Source: a virus. Taken from it: a stretch of DNA of 64,000 bases. Location: IMG/VR virus record IMGVR_UViG_3300046458_000091, positions 1-64,000 of that record, one strand, 5' to 3'. Of the stretch, positions 7,975 through 16,499 are shown piece by piece. Position 1 is the first letter of the stretch. Each line of letters opens with the position of its first letter. The translations under genes were made by a program, and so were the position numbers. The notes beneath the pieces were generated by a model. That model was given only the letters and a program-made list of their open reading frames with translations. It was not told where the DNA came from and ran no database searches.

Positions 7975-8183
7975 TCAGCGCCACCGGCCAGCTGCTTTTG
8001 GGCGGCTTCCAGTTCGGCAGTCAGGCGTGTGATTTCGGCCGCCGACTGCTCATGCAGGGTGATGTCGGTAGCCAATGGGCCGCCTACAACGCTGTCGTAC
8101 TTCTTGATGCGTGCCTGGAGCCGATCCAGCAATGGGCGGTCGTCCAAGGCATTGTTCTTGAGCTGTCTGATTGTATTAGGCAT
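7971..8183 (-). CDS. Small coiled-coil protein
   Basis: 70 residues, helical, with a heptad-like C-terminus (ITRLTAELEAAQKQLAG). GGGAG precedes the ATG. Unknown role. Confidence 0.55.
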   Translation of the reverse strand: MPNTIRQLKNNALDDRPLLDRLQARIKKYDSVVGGPLATDITLHEQSAAEITRLTAELEAAQKQLAGGAE

Positions 8184-8233
8184 TGCGGGGTCTCCCTGCC
8201 CGCAGTTATGCGGGCATGTTCAAAGTGTTCGTG

Positions 8234-9259
8234 TTATTGACCAGCGACAGGAGGCGGCGCGCCAGCGGGGTTGTACAGGTGCTCTTCACCGGCAGCCAGG
8301 CTGCGCATATCGCTCGCATATTCGTCGTGGTCGGTGGCGTTCTTCCTCGCGGTGCTCAACCGGTCAAGCTCCGCCTTTCCTGGCTGATCGATGCCATAGA
8401 CGGCCTTTTCCGCTTCCTCAGCCTCGGCCCTACAACGCTTTGCAATGGCGTCATGGTAGGCCGCAGCCCTGTGCAGCCCAGGAATCGCCGCAACGGCCTC
8501 AGGCTCGCGTCCGTACAGAGCGCAGGTGCGGGATGTGTTGTATCCATCGATCCAGGCCGGGCGTTGCTCAGGCGCGATACAGTCCGGCGCCTCAGTACAG
8601 AGCGGCGGGACGTATACCGGATCGATCTTGTCCAGGGCCTGGCGGAACTGCTCCACGTAATCCGCAGTAGACGCAGCGCCCCAGCTGTTCAGCAGGCATT
8701 GTGGCTCAGGCTCACAGCCTTCATCCTCGGGCTCATCGCTTGGATCACCCGGCACCATGAAGAATTCGTGCTCAATCGCCGTGAGGTAGTCAAAGAATCG
8801 TTGCATCGTCTTGATGTTGCCCAGGACCGTGCCAGGCGTGCGGGCAAGCTGACCAATACCCATGGCTGCATAGATGCGTTCAAGCGTCACGTACGCATCG
8901 CTGGGGGCTCCCAGGTACACCGGAACAGCTCGATACGCCCCGTCGTCCCGCAGGCCTTCATTCAGCGCCTTCACTTCAGCTGCAAGTGCCTCGGCAGACT
9001 CTGCAACACACTGTTCGCCAAGGTACGGTTTGTTGTCCTGGCCAACGATGGCAAACATGAGCGGCTCAGCGGGCGCCTGGGCAATCGCTGACTCGGCAAT
9101 CAGCCTGACTGAGTACACATATGTGCCATTGTCTGGGTTGACGCCAGCCGGGCCATACGGGCCTTCAGAGCTTGGTGCGTAGGTCGATGACACCAGCTTG
9201 CCGTTTTGGTCGGTCAAGTAATGCATCCAGTGTTCTGTGCGCATATCGAAGTTATTCAT
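8234..9259 (-). CDS. Hypothetical protein, 341 aa
   Basis: Not recognised. The centre has an acidic Cys-containing stretch (SDEPEDEGCEPEPQC) and the C-terminal part is a long charged helix (AIAKRCRAEAEEAEKAVYG). Its start lies inside the end of the 235-aa upstream gene, a typical coupled arrangement. Confidence 0.55.
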   Translation of the reverse strand: MNNFDMRTEHWMHYLTDQNGKLVSSTYAPSSEGPYGPAGVNPDNGTYVYSVRLIAESAIAQAPAEPLMFAIVGQDNKPYLGEQCVAESAEALAAEVKALNEGLRDDGAYRAVPVYLGAPSDAYVTLERIYAAMGIGQLARTPGTVLGNIKTMQRFFDYLTAIEHEFFMVPGDPSDEPEDEGCEPEPQCLLNSWGAASTADYVEQFRQALDKIDPVYVPPLCTEAPDCIAPEQRPAWIDGYNTSRTCALYGREPEAVAAIPGLHRAAAYHDAIAKRCRAEAEEAEKAVYGIDQPGKAELDRLSTARKNATDHDEYASDMRSLAAGEEHLYNPAGAPPPVAGQ

Positions 9260-9959
9260 GGGAGTCAGCCTTTGTGATTGGGGTTGTCTGGGCTAACTCC
9301 ATGCCCTGGGGGTGTTCCTGTGATTCATATTTCCAGAGGGTTGTAAGTTCGCTGCCGTCGCCGTCAACCTCGACAAGGATGGCGCCCGGGACGCTGTAGT
9401 CATACCCGACCACCGTGCCATGGCCTTTCGAAACAATGACCCGGGCATTCAGCTGCGGCAGGTGGGCGGCGCGCTGGTCTGGCTCGCCGGACTTCGCGAC
9501 CGGTGCAGGCGGATGCGCTGGCGCAGCGAGGGCGGCGTGGGCCATCCATCCAGACAGCCGGAGATTCAGGTCGATAGAGTCGGTTTTCTCAATGGAGCGC
9601 CCATTCATTGATAGGTACTCCTTGCGGTCGCTTGAGTAGAAGACGCCCTCCTGAACGATGAAGGCGCGCTCAAATCTTGCCCGCTCCGTACCGTCGTCTA
9701 CCAACGGGGCGGCAGACTCGCAAGGAGCTTCACCCGTGTAAGCAATGCAGCCATGCTTATCGCTGCCATGGAATGCACATTCTGCCGACTGGTCGGCAGT
9801 GGCTGCTAGCAGGTTGCGCAACTGTTCCAGGCCGTTGCTGATCATTTCCTTGCCCAGGTCGGACATTGGTGCGTATCCCCGGCTGGGCGGAGGGATTCGC
9901 CAGGACGCCTCAATAGTCTCCAGCAGCTCACGCGGCACCGGCACAAGGTTGTTATTCAT
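9252..9959 (-). CDS. Hypothetical protein, 235 aa
   Basis: Unrecognised. The C-terminal ~60 residues (NARVIVSKGHGTVVGYDYS...ILVEVDGDGSELTTLW) look like a small beta-barrel. The N-terminal half is helical. Overlaps both neighbours by 8 nt. Confidence 0.55.
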   Translation of the reverse strand: MNNNLVPVPRELLETIEASWRIPPPSRGYAPMSDLGKEMISNGLEQLRNLLAATADQSAECAFHGSDKHGCIAYTGEAPCESAAPLVDDGTERARFERAFIVQEGVFYSSDRKEYLSMNGRSIEKTDSIDLNLRLSGWMAHAALAAPAHPPAPVAKSGEPDQRAAHLPQLNARVIVSKGHGTVVGYDYSVPGAILVEVDGDGSELTTLWKYESQEHPQGMELAQTTPITKADSHE

Positions 9960-10179
9960 CGCTCAAGTCCTCGGTCAACAGGGCGCGCTCATGAGCAACC
10001 AGATCAGCCACCACACCTTCCACCTGAAGCAAAATTTCTTCAGGGTTTGCTGCGCGACGAATCTCAACCCTTAGCAACTGGATGGCCGCAGCGAGGCGTG
10101 TGTCGTATACATGAGCCTCAAACCCGCCGCACTTGGCTTCTTGCACCATGATCATGCCGATTACATTCATTCCGCTCAT
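9952..10179 (-). CDS. Hypothetical protein, 75 aa
   Basis: Mostly helical (TRLAAAIQLLRVEIRRA, ILLQVEGVVADLVAHERALL). ATGA-type overlap with the upstream gene. No family recognised. Confidence 0.5.
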   Translation of the reverse strand: MSGMNVIGMIMVQEAKCGGFEAHVYDTRLAAAIQLLRVEIRRAANPEEILLQVEGVVADLVAHERALLTEDLSDE

Positions 10180-10601
10180 TGCGCACCATCCTTGGCGGTT
10201 GGTGCGGCCTGTAGGGCGGACTTCAACGCCGCCTCTGAATCTGCCCAGAACTTTGCGTGGTGTTCCAGCTCATCACACCGCGCCTTGAGCGCGTCGGCTT
10301 CCACCTTCCGGTCATGCGCCAGGCGCTGATAGTCGGTGACCTGCTGGCTCAATGTGCCCAGCACTACCTTGTCTTCAGCGGCGGACGCCTTGAGCGTGTC
10401 GCGCTCGCCGGTCAGCACTGCAATCTGGGCTTTCAGTGCCTCGGCGGTAGCCAGGTCGATCAACTCCACGTCGTCGATTACGAGCGCGGCCCCCTTGGCG
10501 GTCAAGGTCACGCCGCTATCCAAGCTTTTGTCGATACGCGCCAGCACTGTCAGGCCGTGCGCTGGCTGTGCCTGCGGGGTGCCTACTGCTTTGTCTTCCA
10601 T
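10176..10601 (-). CDS. Coiled-coil hypothetical protein
   Basis: 141 residues, with a long coiled coil over the C-terminal two thirds (LKAQIAVLTGERDTLKAS, then DALKARCDELEHHAKFW). Lies directly downstream of an 8-bp repeat array, so its expression may depend on the array-binding protein. Confidence 0.55.
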   Translation of the reverse strand: MEDKAVGTPQAQPAHGLTVLARIDKSLDSGVTLTAKGAALVIDDVELIDLATAEALKAQIAVLTGERDTLKASAAEDKVVLGTLSQQVTDYQRLAHDRKVEADALKARCDELEHHAKFWADSEAALKSALQAAPTAKDGAQ

Positions 10602-10616
10602 TTCGCTACCTGCTTA

Positions 10617-10660
10617 GAGTTAAAGAGTTTTAGAGCAAAGGAGTTTTAGAGTTAAAACTC
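10617..10660. repeat. 8-bp periodic array B
   Basis: GAGT at 10617, 10625, 10641 and 10649, GAGC at 10633 and ACTC at 10657: six units in exact 8-bp register. Mostly the inverse orientation of array A. Overlaps the end of the 335-aa gene and lies upstream of the gene starting at 10601. Confidence 0.85.
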
Positions 10661-11659
10661 CGGGACGCTTGTGTCCCATTTCGCGTTATCAGGCTCGACT
10701 GCATACACCTTGCCACCACCCTTGAGGTACTCAATGGCCAGCGCTACAGGAAACACGGGGGAGACGCCCGCATTCACGCTTTCGCACAGATAGAACGCTT
10801 GCTGTCCAACCTCCAGGACGCACCAGCCCTTCCCATACAGGAAGGCATAGAACGTGATGTCTCCAAAATCATTGACGCGAAAATGCGTAACCCGGCTATC
10901 TGTACCTATAGCCTGCTCCAGATGCTCAAGGTGCATCGTCACCAGGTCGCCGGGCAGGCCGCGCTGCTTGTAATGCAGCGGCGGCCGCATCTTCAGCCGG
11001 TTGCAATCGTTGACCAGCCACTGAAATGACTTGATCGGCCCGGCCATATCATTCTCTTTATGCGCCATGGCAATTTCCGCCCGACGATTGGGCGTACGAG
11101 CCGGAGCCGGACGTGCTGGCGCTGGGGCGGCCTTGGCTCCTGGCACAAGCTTGGGGTTCTGCTGGCGAAGGGCATCGAATGCACGGCGCTTCGCTTCGCC
11201 CTCCAGCGGCGGCGATGGCGGCGTCTCTTCTGCGGCCATCTCTACGGGCTCAGGCTCCGGGGCGGGCTCTGGGGTTTGAGCTACCACCGGCTCAGGCTCA
11301 GGCTCAAGCGCGGGCTGGGGTTCCGGTTCCGGGGCAGGTTGCGGCGCTGCTACTGGGGTAGCAGCTGGCGCAGGCGCAACTGTGAGCACCGGCTTAGGCT
11401 GGGGCCTTAACAGCTCCGGGCGCTCTTGCAGCTCGTATATGACCGGCTCTTCGCCCTCTTCAGCGTATTTAACGCTTGCGATGGTGCGCCCCTGGGCTGC
11501 CTGCTCTTCGACCCACTCCACCAGCGCCAGGCCTCGGGCCATCAGCAGCGGGAGATTGTTGTGGTGGCACTGGCGTAGCAGATCCTGGGCCCGGGCCATG
11601 CTCGCATCACCCATGCTGAACGACACATCGTGACGGTTTGTGCGTGTCGGGGCGCTCAT
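10652..11659 (-). CDS. Two-domain protein with proline-rich linker
   Basis: 335 residues. An N-terminal helical region (~1-85) is joined by a long Pro-Glu/Pro-Ala linker (~90-190, many PEPE repeats) to a C-terminal globular domain (~205-335, GPIKSFQWLVNDCNRLKMRP onward). The linker suggests an extended arm. Function not recognised. Its 3' end overlaps array B. Confidence 0.55.
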   Translation of the reverse strand: MSAPTRTNRHDVSFSMGDASMARAQDLLRQCHHNNLPLLMARGLALVEWVEEQAAQGRTIASVKYAEEGEEPVIYELQERPELLRPQPKPVLTVAPAPAATPVAAPQPAPEPEPQPALEPEPEPVVAQTPEPAPEPEPVEMAAEETPPSPPLEGEAKRRAFDALRQQNPKLVPGAKAAPAPARPAPARTPNRRAEIAMAHKENDMAGPIKSFQWLVNDCNRLKMRPPLHYKQRGLPGDLVTMHLEHLEQAIGTDSRVTHFRVNDFGDITFYAFLYGKGWCVLEVGQQAFYLCESVNAGVSPVFPVALAIEYLKGGGKVYAVEPDNAKWDTSVPEF

Positions 11660-12003
11660 CTGTAGAGACTCTGCAAAGGCTCAGCGAGGAACTGCTCTAC
11701 GGCGTAGGTCACTGACGTTGTAGTGATGTAGCGCACGCCCTCATTCATCAGGGGCAGGCACCGATGCATCAGATCGCGCGCCCTCACCAGATCAGCGGCT
11801 TGCTTTGCCTCACGCTCACTGGCGGGCTCACGCTCTACCAGGTCGCGGGCATGCTCGCTTGGCTCACCGGCAGCGATGATGCGCAACATGTTCAGGCGCG
11901 CCCCGGCCGGGCTCCGCAAGTCGGTGGCCTCGCCCGTCAGGGCTACGACGTCACCGTAGATCCCCGCCAGCAGCTCGCGGGTAACCAGCATGTACTCAGC
12001 CAT
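11656..12003 (-). CDS. Hypothetical protein, 115 aa
   Basis: Helical protein with a charged middle. Its ATG overlaps the stop of a 16-codon ORF (11996-12046). An 8-bp array, a terminator and a CGCCAGAGATAA leader element lie upstream, making this the first gene of the unit 12003-10652. Confidence 0.55.
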   Translation of the reverse strand: MAEYMLVTRELLAGIYGDVVALTGEATDLRSPAGARLNMLRIIAAGEPSEHARDLVEREPASEREAKQAADLVRARDLMHRCLPLMNEGVRYITTTSVTYAVEQFLAEPLQSLYR

Positions 12004-12046
12004 GTTTCCACCCCCGGCCCGGGGCCCATTCGTTGATCGTGTTCAT
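11996..12046 (-). CDS. Possible leader peptide, 16 codons
   Basis: The frame encodes MNTINEWAPGRGWKHG. AAGG sits 8 nt before the ATG, and the stop overlaps the next gene's start by 8 nt. It could be a leader peptide or a translation-coupling device. An in-frame ATG at 12055 would add three codons. Length alone cannot prove it is real. Confidence 0.4.
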   Translation of the reverse strand: MNTINEWAPGRGWKHG

Positions 12047-12057
12047 CAGGTGCATCC

Positions 12058-12069
12058 TTATCTCTGGCG
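12058..12069 (-). promoter_or_regulatory. Leader element CGCCAGAGATAA
   Basis: Read on the minus strand, CGCCAGAGATAA ends just before AAGG and the leader ORF start. The same element recurs before the genes starting at 16494, 17262 and 43396, at 21011 on the plus strand, and in weaker form before 14816 and 46829. Confidence 0.5.
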
Positions 12070-12114
12070 TTGACTGCGGGGGAATAATTACATCAAAACG
12101 ATAATGTGTCATTA

Positions 12115-12143
12115 ACTCTTTTAACTCTAAAACTCTTTAACTC
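12115..12143. repeat. 8-bp periodic array C
   Basis: ACTC cores at 12115, 12124, 12132 and 12140 (spacings 9, 8, 8). Lies upstream of the gene at 12003 and separated from array D by a terminator. Confidence 0.75.
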
Positions 12144-12182
12144 CACACCGCCTGACCTCCCGCACAGGCCTCGCACAAACAA

Positions 12183-12214
12183 AAAACGGCAAGGCCGTGA
12201 CTGGCCTTGCCGTT
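12183..12214 (-). terminator. Strong rho-independent terminator
   Basis: Perfect 12-bp stem AACGGCAAGGCC (12185-12196) and GGCCTTGCCGTT (12203-12214), loop of six, followed on the minus strand by six or more T. It separates the unit ending at 12246 from that starting at 12003. Confidence 0.9.
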
Positions 12215-12218
12215 CGTA

Positions 12219-12246
12219 GAGTTAAAACTCTTTAGAGTTTTAGAGT
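12219..12246. repeat. 8-bp periodic array D
   Basis: GAGT 12219, ACTC 12227, GAGT 12235, GAGT 12243: four units in exact 8-bp register with alternating orientation. It touches the stop of the gene at 12246. Confidence 0.8.
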
Positions 12247-12869
12247 TAGGGGGCGTTTGCACCTCCACACCTTGGGCAGTCCCCGAAGCGTTGCCGCTCA
12301 GAGATGAACACCCCGCAGGGTTCGCACCGGTAGCGCCCCTTCTTTGGTCGCTGGGGCTTGGCCAACTTGATGCCGGTTCCCTTCAGTGCCGCCTTGATGT
12401 CCACGCGGCCGCTGGCCACCACCTTGCGCGCCAGGGCGTCTGCCATGGCCTTGGGGATCGCCCTTACACCCTGGCGGGCATAGGAGCCGACCGACACACC
12501 GACGCTACCCGGATACACCTCAGCCTCTGCCAGGTTGTCGCTGTGTCGGCCGTCGAAGGTCAGCCAGATCAGGTCGTTACCGTTCCAGGCGCCAGCAACA
12601 AACAGACAGGTGTGCTCTGCGGTGGCCAGCTCTGCCGCGACCTCATCCGGTTTGACGTACTGGTGATCAACCGCCAGCGTGTGGCGCTCCATCAGGTACG
12701 GCACCGGCCAGGGCAGATCGGTTTCCCGGCACTCATTCTGTTTGGTGGCTTCCTCCAGGGTGAAGCGCTGGGCCGCGTCCAGGTTGGACGTGTAGCTACC
12801 GGCCTGGGCCCAGAACATCAAACGGTCGCCTGTGAGCGCCCTGGAGTCTTGCAGCAGGAATTCACTCAT
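12246..12869 (-). CDS. Hypothetical protein with C-terminal zinc ribbon
   Basis: 207 residues. The last ~30 hold YRCEPCGVFI and FGDCPRCGG, a four-Cys zinc ribbon. The rest is unrecognised. ATG shared with the stop of the upstream 91-aa gene. It could bind nucleic acid through the ribbon. Confidence 0.6.
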   Translation of the reverse strand: MSEFLLQDSRALTGDRLMFWAQAGSYTSNLDAAQRFTLEEATKQNECRETDLPWPVPYLMERHTLAVDHQYVKPDEVAAELATAEHTCLFVAGAWNGNDLIWLTFDGRHSDNLAEAEVYPGSVGVSVGSYARQGVRAIPKAMADALARKVVASGRVDIKAALKGTGIKLAKPQRPKKGRYRCEPCGVFISERQRFGDCPRCGGANAP

Positions 12870-13144
12870 TAATGCGCCCTCAGTATGGCGAGGCGCTTTT
12901 CCGCTTCCTCAATGGCGTCAGGGATTGTCTGAGACGACACAAAAGCCCCGTTAGGCCCCTGGGCATCGTAGCCCACCTTGAACTCAACAACGCTGGGCCA
13001 GGTTTTCGGGGCGTTGTGCATGTCCCACTCATAAAGACGCGGTTCAATACTCCATTCCCGCTGTGCATGCTTGAACCCGAGAGGGCCTAGCACCAGATAG
13101 CCGCCCCCTGGCAACTCAAAGTAATTCGGCTCACGACTGGCCAT
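12869..13144 (-). CDS. Hypothetical protein, 91 aa
   Basis: A compact beta-rich N-terminus (YFELPGGGYLVLGPLGFKH) and a helical C-terminus (IPDAIEEAEKRLAILRAH). Overlaps the end of the DUF2786 gene by 14 nt. Not recognised. Confidence 0.55.
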   Translation of the reverse strand: MASREPNYFELPGGGYLVLGPLGFKHAQREWSIEPRLYEWDMHNAPKTWPSVVEFKVGYDAQGPNGAFVSSQTIPDAIEEAEKRLAILRAH

Positions 13145-13934
13145 GACTGAAACCTATAGACACTTGCTCTTGCCCAGCCGCGCCCACTCCTGGGCTTAAC
13201 TGAGCGTTGCGACCGGCCTTGATACCATTCACCAGGTCACTGATATTCTTTGCTCGGGGCTTGCGTCTACGTTGGGTGTGTACCCCTTCGCCACCCGTCG
13301 CCTTGTCGAGGTAAGCCTCGATAAGCGTACTTTCTTGGCTCTGCACAGCTATCAGGGCCTTTTCATCGCCAGCGGCCTCCTGGACGTCTTCCTGGGGCAC
13401 TAATGCTTGCAGCTTCTTCTCAATCTGCGAGACCCACGCTTCAGCAAAGTCATTACCGCGCGTGGTCGGCGAATAGGCGCCGATACCCACAACGCCGCGC
13501 TTGATGTCGGCCACGTAGTTTTTACGCGCCAGCTCGACCTGCACGTAGATGGCGTCATAAGCATATTTTGCAATCTCCGGCGCCGGAGAAACGCCAATAA
13601 ATACGGCGTGCTCTTCCCTTCCGGTTTGGCGCTTGCCCTGTTGGTTCCATACCGCGTACGTCAAGGTTTTGCAGTTGAAGACCCGCGCCACCATGCCCGC
13701 CAGATGCTTGTCCCAGGCCGGACGCTTGGAACAGACCTTGCTGCCGTCCGCCTGCTTGACGTCAGACAGGTGAATGTCGGTCTCTGTGACGCGGTATTTG
13801 TGCATCAGCTTTTGGGCTTGCCGGAGCGCGGCCGCCGCTTCGTGCTCGTTGGAGCTGGTGGCCAGCGCAAGGCAATGCTTGATCTTGCGGATGACGCGCG
13901 CCAGTTCGGTTTGATCAATCTCTGGCTCAGACAT
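13131..13934 (-). CDS. DUF2786 family protein
   Basis: 267 residues from the ATG at 13934. The N-terminal ~50 residues match DUF2786: VIRKIKHCLALATSSNEHEA, then AALRQAQKLMHKYRV. The family is common in phages and plasmids and has no proven function; some members carry a C-terminal nuclease-like region. Here the rest is mixed alpha/beta with a basic C-terminus (TQRRRKPRAKN). Confidence 0.8.
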   Translation of the reverse strand: MSEPEIDQTELARVIRKIKHCLALATSSNEHEAAAALRQAQKLMHKYRVTETDIHLSDVKQADGSKVCSKRPAWDKHLAGMVARVFNCKTLTYAVWNQQGKRQTGREEHAVFIGVSPAPEIAKYAYDAIYVQVELARKNYVADIKRGVVGIGAYSPTTRGNDFAEAWVSQIEKKLQALVPQEDVQEAAGDEKALIAVQSQESTLIEAYLDKATGGEGVHTQRRRKPRAKNISDLVNGIKAGRNAQLSPGVGAAGQEQVSIGFSHGQS

Positions 13935-14349
13935 GGGCGTGCCCCACAGAGCCAGCGAGCAGCTCATCCGGGACCGCAAAGAACTGGAGCCGCCCCTTGT
14001 ACGGAATGAACGGCCACGACTGCGGGCTGCGCAGTACAAACCCTATTTGCCCCATGTACCACGGGGAGGCGCTGGATTCGACGCAATCCACCAGTTCCAC
14101 AGAGCCAATGAGGCCGCCGCACCACTTCTGTTTCATTTCCTGAAAGGACGGTAAGTCGCGCAGCAGCTGGATATCGGCAATTCGCATGGCGAACTCCAGG
14201 CCGTCGCAATACTCTTCATTGGTCATGCCGCTGGCGGCGTGCACCAGAAAGCGCCCGCGTAGCTTGGTTGGCCAACTGCGATTCTCGATGTCCTTACCGG
14301 CGTTCAGGATCAGCCACGCCCAGGGCTGTCGAATGGACAGGGCCTTCAT
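13927..14349 (-). CDS. ASCH domain protein
   Basis: 140 residues. The opening MKALSIRQPWAWLIL, followed by GKDIENRSWPTKLRGRFLVH, is the signature of phage ASCH (PUA-like) proteins. The fold is tied to RNA binding or processing of modified nucleosides; the role here is unknown. Overlaps both neighbours, so it is translated with the DUF2786 gene. Confidence 0.85.
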   Translation of the reverse strand: MKALSIRQPWAWLILNAGKDIENRSWPTKLRGRFLVHAASGMTNEEYCDGLEFAMRIADIQLLRDLPSFQEMKQKWCGGLIGSVELVDCVESSASPWYMGQIGFVLRSPQSWPFIPYKGRLQFFAVPDELLAGSVGHAHV

Positions 14350-14816
14350 AGCTTGCCGCTCAGCTTGTCCTGCATGTACTGGAAGCCATCGCGCACATCA
14401 CGCATAGCCAGCGTGCCGGTGATGTCCACGTTGCGCAGCGCCACGGTTAGAAACTCCAGCATCTGCCGGTCATTCCATTCTGTGGGGGTCATGGCCAACG
14501 GCAAACCGTTGCGATAGAGGGGGCCTTGCTCTTCCAGCCAGCCCTGCACCTCTCCACCAGACCACATTTTTCGCATTGCGGTGGGGAAGCGAACACGCTG
14601 TGGGCTCGCCCCGGGCACCTTATTCGGCTCTCCCATGAGCGTAACCCCGTCGTGTTTGGCCTTGCGGATCTGGCCAATGATGTCGATGAGCATGGCTTGA
14701 GGGGCAGCGCCCGCCTCGCCATTGAGCAGCACGTCAAGTTCACGTACCAGTACATCAACCTCATCGGCTGGATAGAAGTGGCCATGAGCCATTTCGTCGG
14801 ATCTTACAGTCTGCAT
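14346..14816 (-). CDS. Hypothetical protein, 156 aa
   Basis: Starts at the ATG at 14816, preceded by a TCGCCAGAGA leader element. Helical. The C-terminal part (TEWNDRQMLEFLTVALRNVD) has no known match that I can see. ATGA overlap with the ASCH gene. Confidence 0.55.
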   Translation of the reverse strand: MQTVRSDEMAHGHFYPADEVDVLVRELDVLLNGEAGAAPQAMLIDIIGQIRKAKHDGVTLMGEPNKVPGASPQRVRFPTAMRKMWSGGEVQGWLEEQGPLYRNGLPLAMTPTEWNDRQMLEFLTVALRNVDITGTLAMRDVRDGFQYMQDKLSGKL

Positions 14817-14851
14817 AGTCTTTTCTCTGGCGATTTTTGGACTTTGAAGGA

Positions 14852-15235
14852 TCAGCAAGCACCAAAAACGTGCTTGAGCGGTGTATCAAGATGGTGGCGG
14901 CATAGCCAAACGATGGGTTCAAGCTTGTGAAAGGGCAGCTGGAAGCCCGTACCGGCAGACAGCGCGGATTCATCGCACAGGCCCCGGTATCGGTGCGTGA
15001 CCTGTGGCCAGGACGCCAGCAGGGTTTGACAGAGCGTGTCGAAGTAGCCGTCCGGCACAACCGGGTTGTCCAGCAGGTAATAGCGAATGCTGTGTTCCAG
15101 GTACTCCCCAAACAGAGCGTTCAGCTCCAGGTTGACTGGGGTTCGTACCGGCGCTGCGGCCGGGGGCGCGACAGGCTCCGGCGCGGCGAACAGATCCAGC
15201 TGCGGCAACGGCGCCTTACTCACAGCGCGCCTCAC
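14852..15235 (-). CDS. LigA-related protein (DNA ligase Ia-like domain only)
   Basis: 127 residues, opening with GTG. After a Pro/Ala-rich N-terminus, residues ~38-105 resemble the first (Ia) domain of NAD-dependent DNA ligases: YYLLDNPVVPDGYFDTLCQ, then a DESALSAGTGFQLPF stretch similar to the ligase SPTQ-VG region. The adenylation domain and catalytic Lys are absent, so it cannot be a ligase. It may bind NMN/NAD or a ligase partner. Placed just after an 8-bp array. Confidence 0.6.
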   Translation of the reverse strand: MRRAVSKAPLPQLDLFAAPEPVAPPAAAPVRTPVNLELNALFGEYLEHSIRYYLLDNPVVPDGYFDTLCQTLLASWPQVTHRYRGLCDESALSAGTGFQLPFHKLEPIVWLCRHHLDTPLKHVFGAC

Positions 15236-15464
15236 TTGGAGTTAAGGAGTTAAAACTCTTTAACTCTTTAACTCCTTGGCCGGTGCTGGGGCACGCGGCC
15301 TTGGTTTTCAGTGCTGCAAGCGCCCAGGCCATCAGGCCGCCCGGCTGGGGCCGGACGTCTGCGGCATTCTGGGAAAGCCAGGTCTGAAGCTCGGCGGCCT
15401 CAACGCTGTCTTGCCGGAGCGCCGTCGATATCGGCGCCTGGCTGGCCACCTTGACCCGGGTCAC
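15216..15464 (-). CDS. Hypothetical protein, 82 aa
   Basis: GTG start overlapping the upstream stop. The last ~18 residues (KELKSFNSLTPSEARCE) are encoded by repeat array E, so the protein's tail may just be the array read through. It overlaps the start of the LigA-related gene. Confidence 0.45.
   Translation of the reverse strand: MTRVKVASQAPISTALRQDSVEAAELQTWLSQNAADVRPQPGGLMAWALAALKTKAACPSTGQGVKELKSFNSLTPSEARCE
15239..15274. repeat. 8-bp periodic array E
   Basis: GAGT 15239 and 15247, ACTC 15255, 15263 and 15271: five units in perfect 8-bp register, orientation switching in the middle. Upstream of the LigA-related gene and inside the end of the 82-aa gene. Confidence 0.85.
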
Positions 15465-16141
15465 GCCGCGCGCTCTTCAGCGAGTGGTTCAGCATTGATA
15501 ATCGGCAGCTGGGCAGCGGCCTCACGGCAAAGGCGGATCTGATCAGCTGAGTAGCCCCAGAAGTTGCCGCCACCTATGCGCCGGTCGATGCCGATGTAGG
15601 CCAGGTCAATACGCTCACCGCGCATGACGTAGTTGCGCAGCTCCAGGATGAGGTCACGCAGCGTGCTGTCGTGGCTGAAGCCCTTCCACTTGTTCTGTGA
15701 ATGGACCTCAATCGCGGCGCCGGTCTGGTCGTGCAGGTACACCCGGCCGCTGTAGCTCAGCTGGGCTACGCGGTCGTTGGTGCGCGAGTAGAAGAACCCC
15801 CGCCCGTAGCTCGAAATGATCTGAATCAGCCGGTTGGCGTACTCACAGCGCAGCAGGCGGGCAAACAGCGTGATGCCGTGCTCAACAATCCCCGCCGCGA
15901 GCATGTCCATGGCCAGCTTCTCGCACAGCTCCGACCGGGAGGCGTCGATATCGGCATTGCCCACGCCACACACCTCCAGTTCAGCCGTGGTCAAGCTGGC
16001 CAGGTGGGTCGCAATCAGACGCATTTTGCCGCTGTTGACGCCATGTACCCGCGCGCTGAACTTGAAACGCTGGTTTCCCACCATGGCAGCGACCCAATCA
16101 GGTTTCGCCACTGGGAATTCTTGAAGCTGGTCCATTATCAC
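15461..16141 (-). CDS. Hypothetical protein, 226 aa
   Basis: Opens with GTG (GTGA overlap) or the ATG two codons later. Contains many aromatic and basic residues in the C-terminal half (GRGFFYSRTNDRVAQLSYSG, YIGIDRRIGGGNFWGYS). Unrecognised. Confidence 0.55.
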   Translation of the reverse strand: MIMDQLQEFPVAKPDWVAAMVGNQRFKFSARVHGVNSGKMRLIATHLASLTTAELEVCGVGNADIDASRSELCEKLAMDMLAAGIVEHGITLFARLLRCEYANRLIQIISSYGRGFFYSRTNDRVAQLSYSGRVYLHDQTGAAIEVHSQNKWKGFSHDSTLRDLILELRNYVMRGERIDLAYIGIDRRIGGGNFWGYSADQIRLCREAAAQLPIINAEPLAEERAA

Positions 16142-16494
16142 AGCACCTCAGGGCGCACCGGGCGCCCGATATAGGGTTCAAGTCGGCTGGCGGCAACGTT
16201 GGCAATCTCGATCATGCCCGCACGCCGGTTTTGGGGGGTCTTGCCAATGACGCTATTGCCTTCCAGGGACTCCACCAGCAGCACGATATGCATCGGTTCG
16301 GCCGTAATAGCCTTGCCTGCCGCGAGGTTCTGCGCGATGTCGCGGGCAGCATCTGCCCAGCGTTCGGCGTCAAAGTGTGGGGGCGGGTTGATTTCGAACA
16401 CATCGGCCAGAATTTCGGGACAGGCCAGAGAGCGCATGCGATGCGCTATCAGGTCCGCCGACATTCGGCCAAACAGGATAGGTAGGGCTGACAT
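16138..16494 (-). CDS. Hypothetical protein, 118 aa
   Basis: Starts at the ATG at 16494 rather than 16524, because AAATCGCCAGAGATA lies between the two, as in other leaders. Helical with a C-terminal IEIANVAASRLEPYIGRP. Not recognised. Confidence 0.55.
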   Translation of the reverse strand: MSALPILFGRMSADLIAHRMRSLACPEILADVFEINPPPHFDAERWADAARDIAQNLAAGKAITAEPMHIVLLVESLEGNSVIGKTPQNRRAGMIEIANVAASRLEPYIGRPVRPEVL

Positions 16495-16499
16495 TGGGG

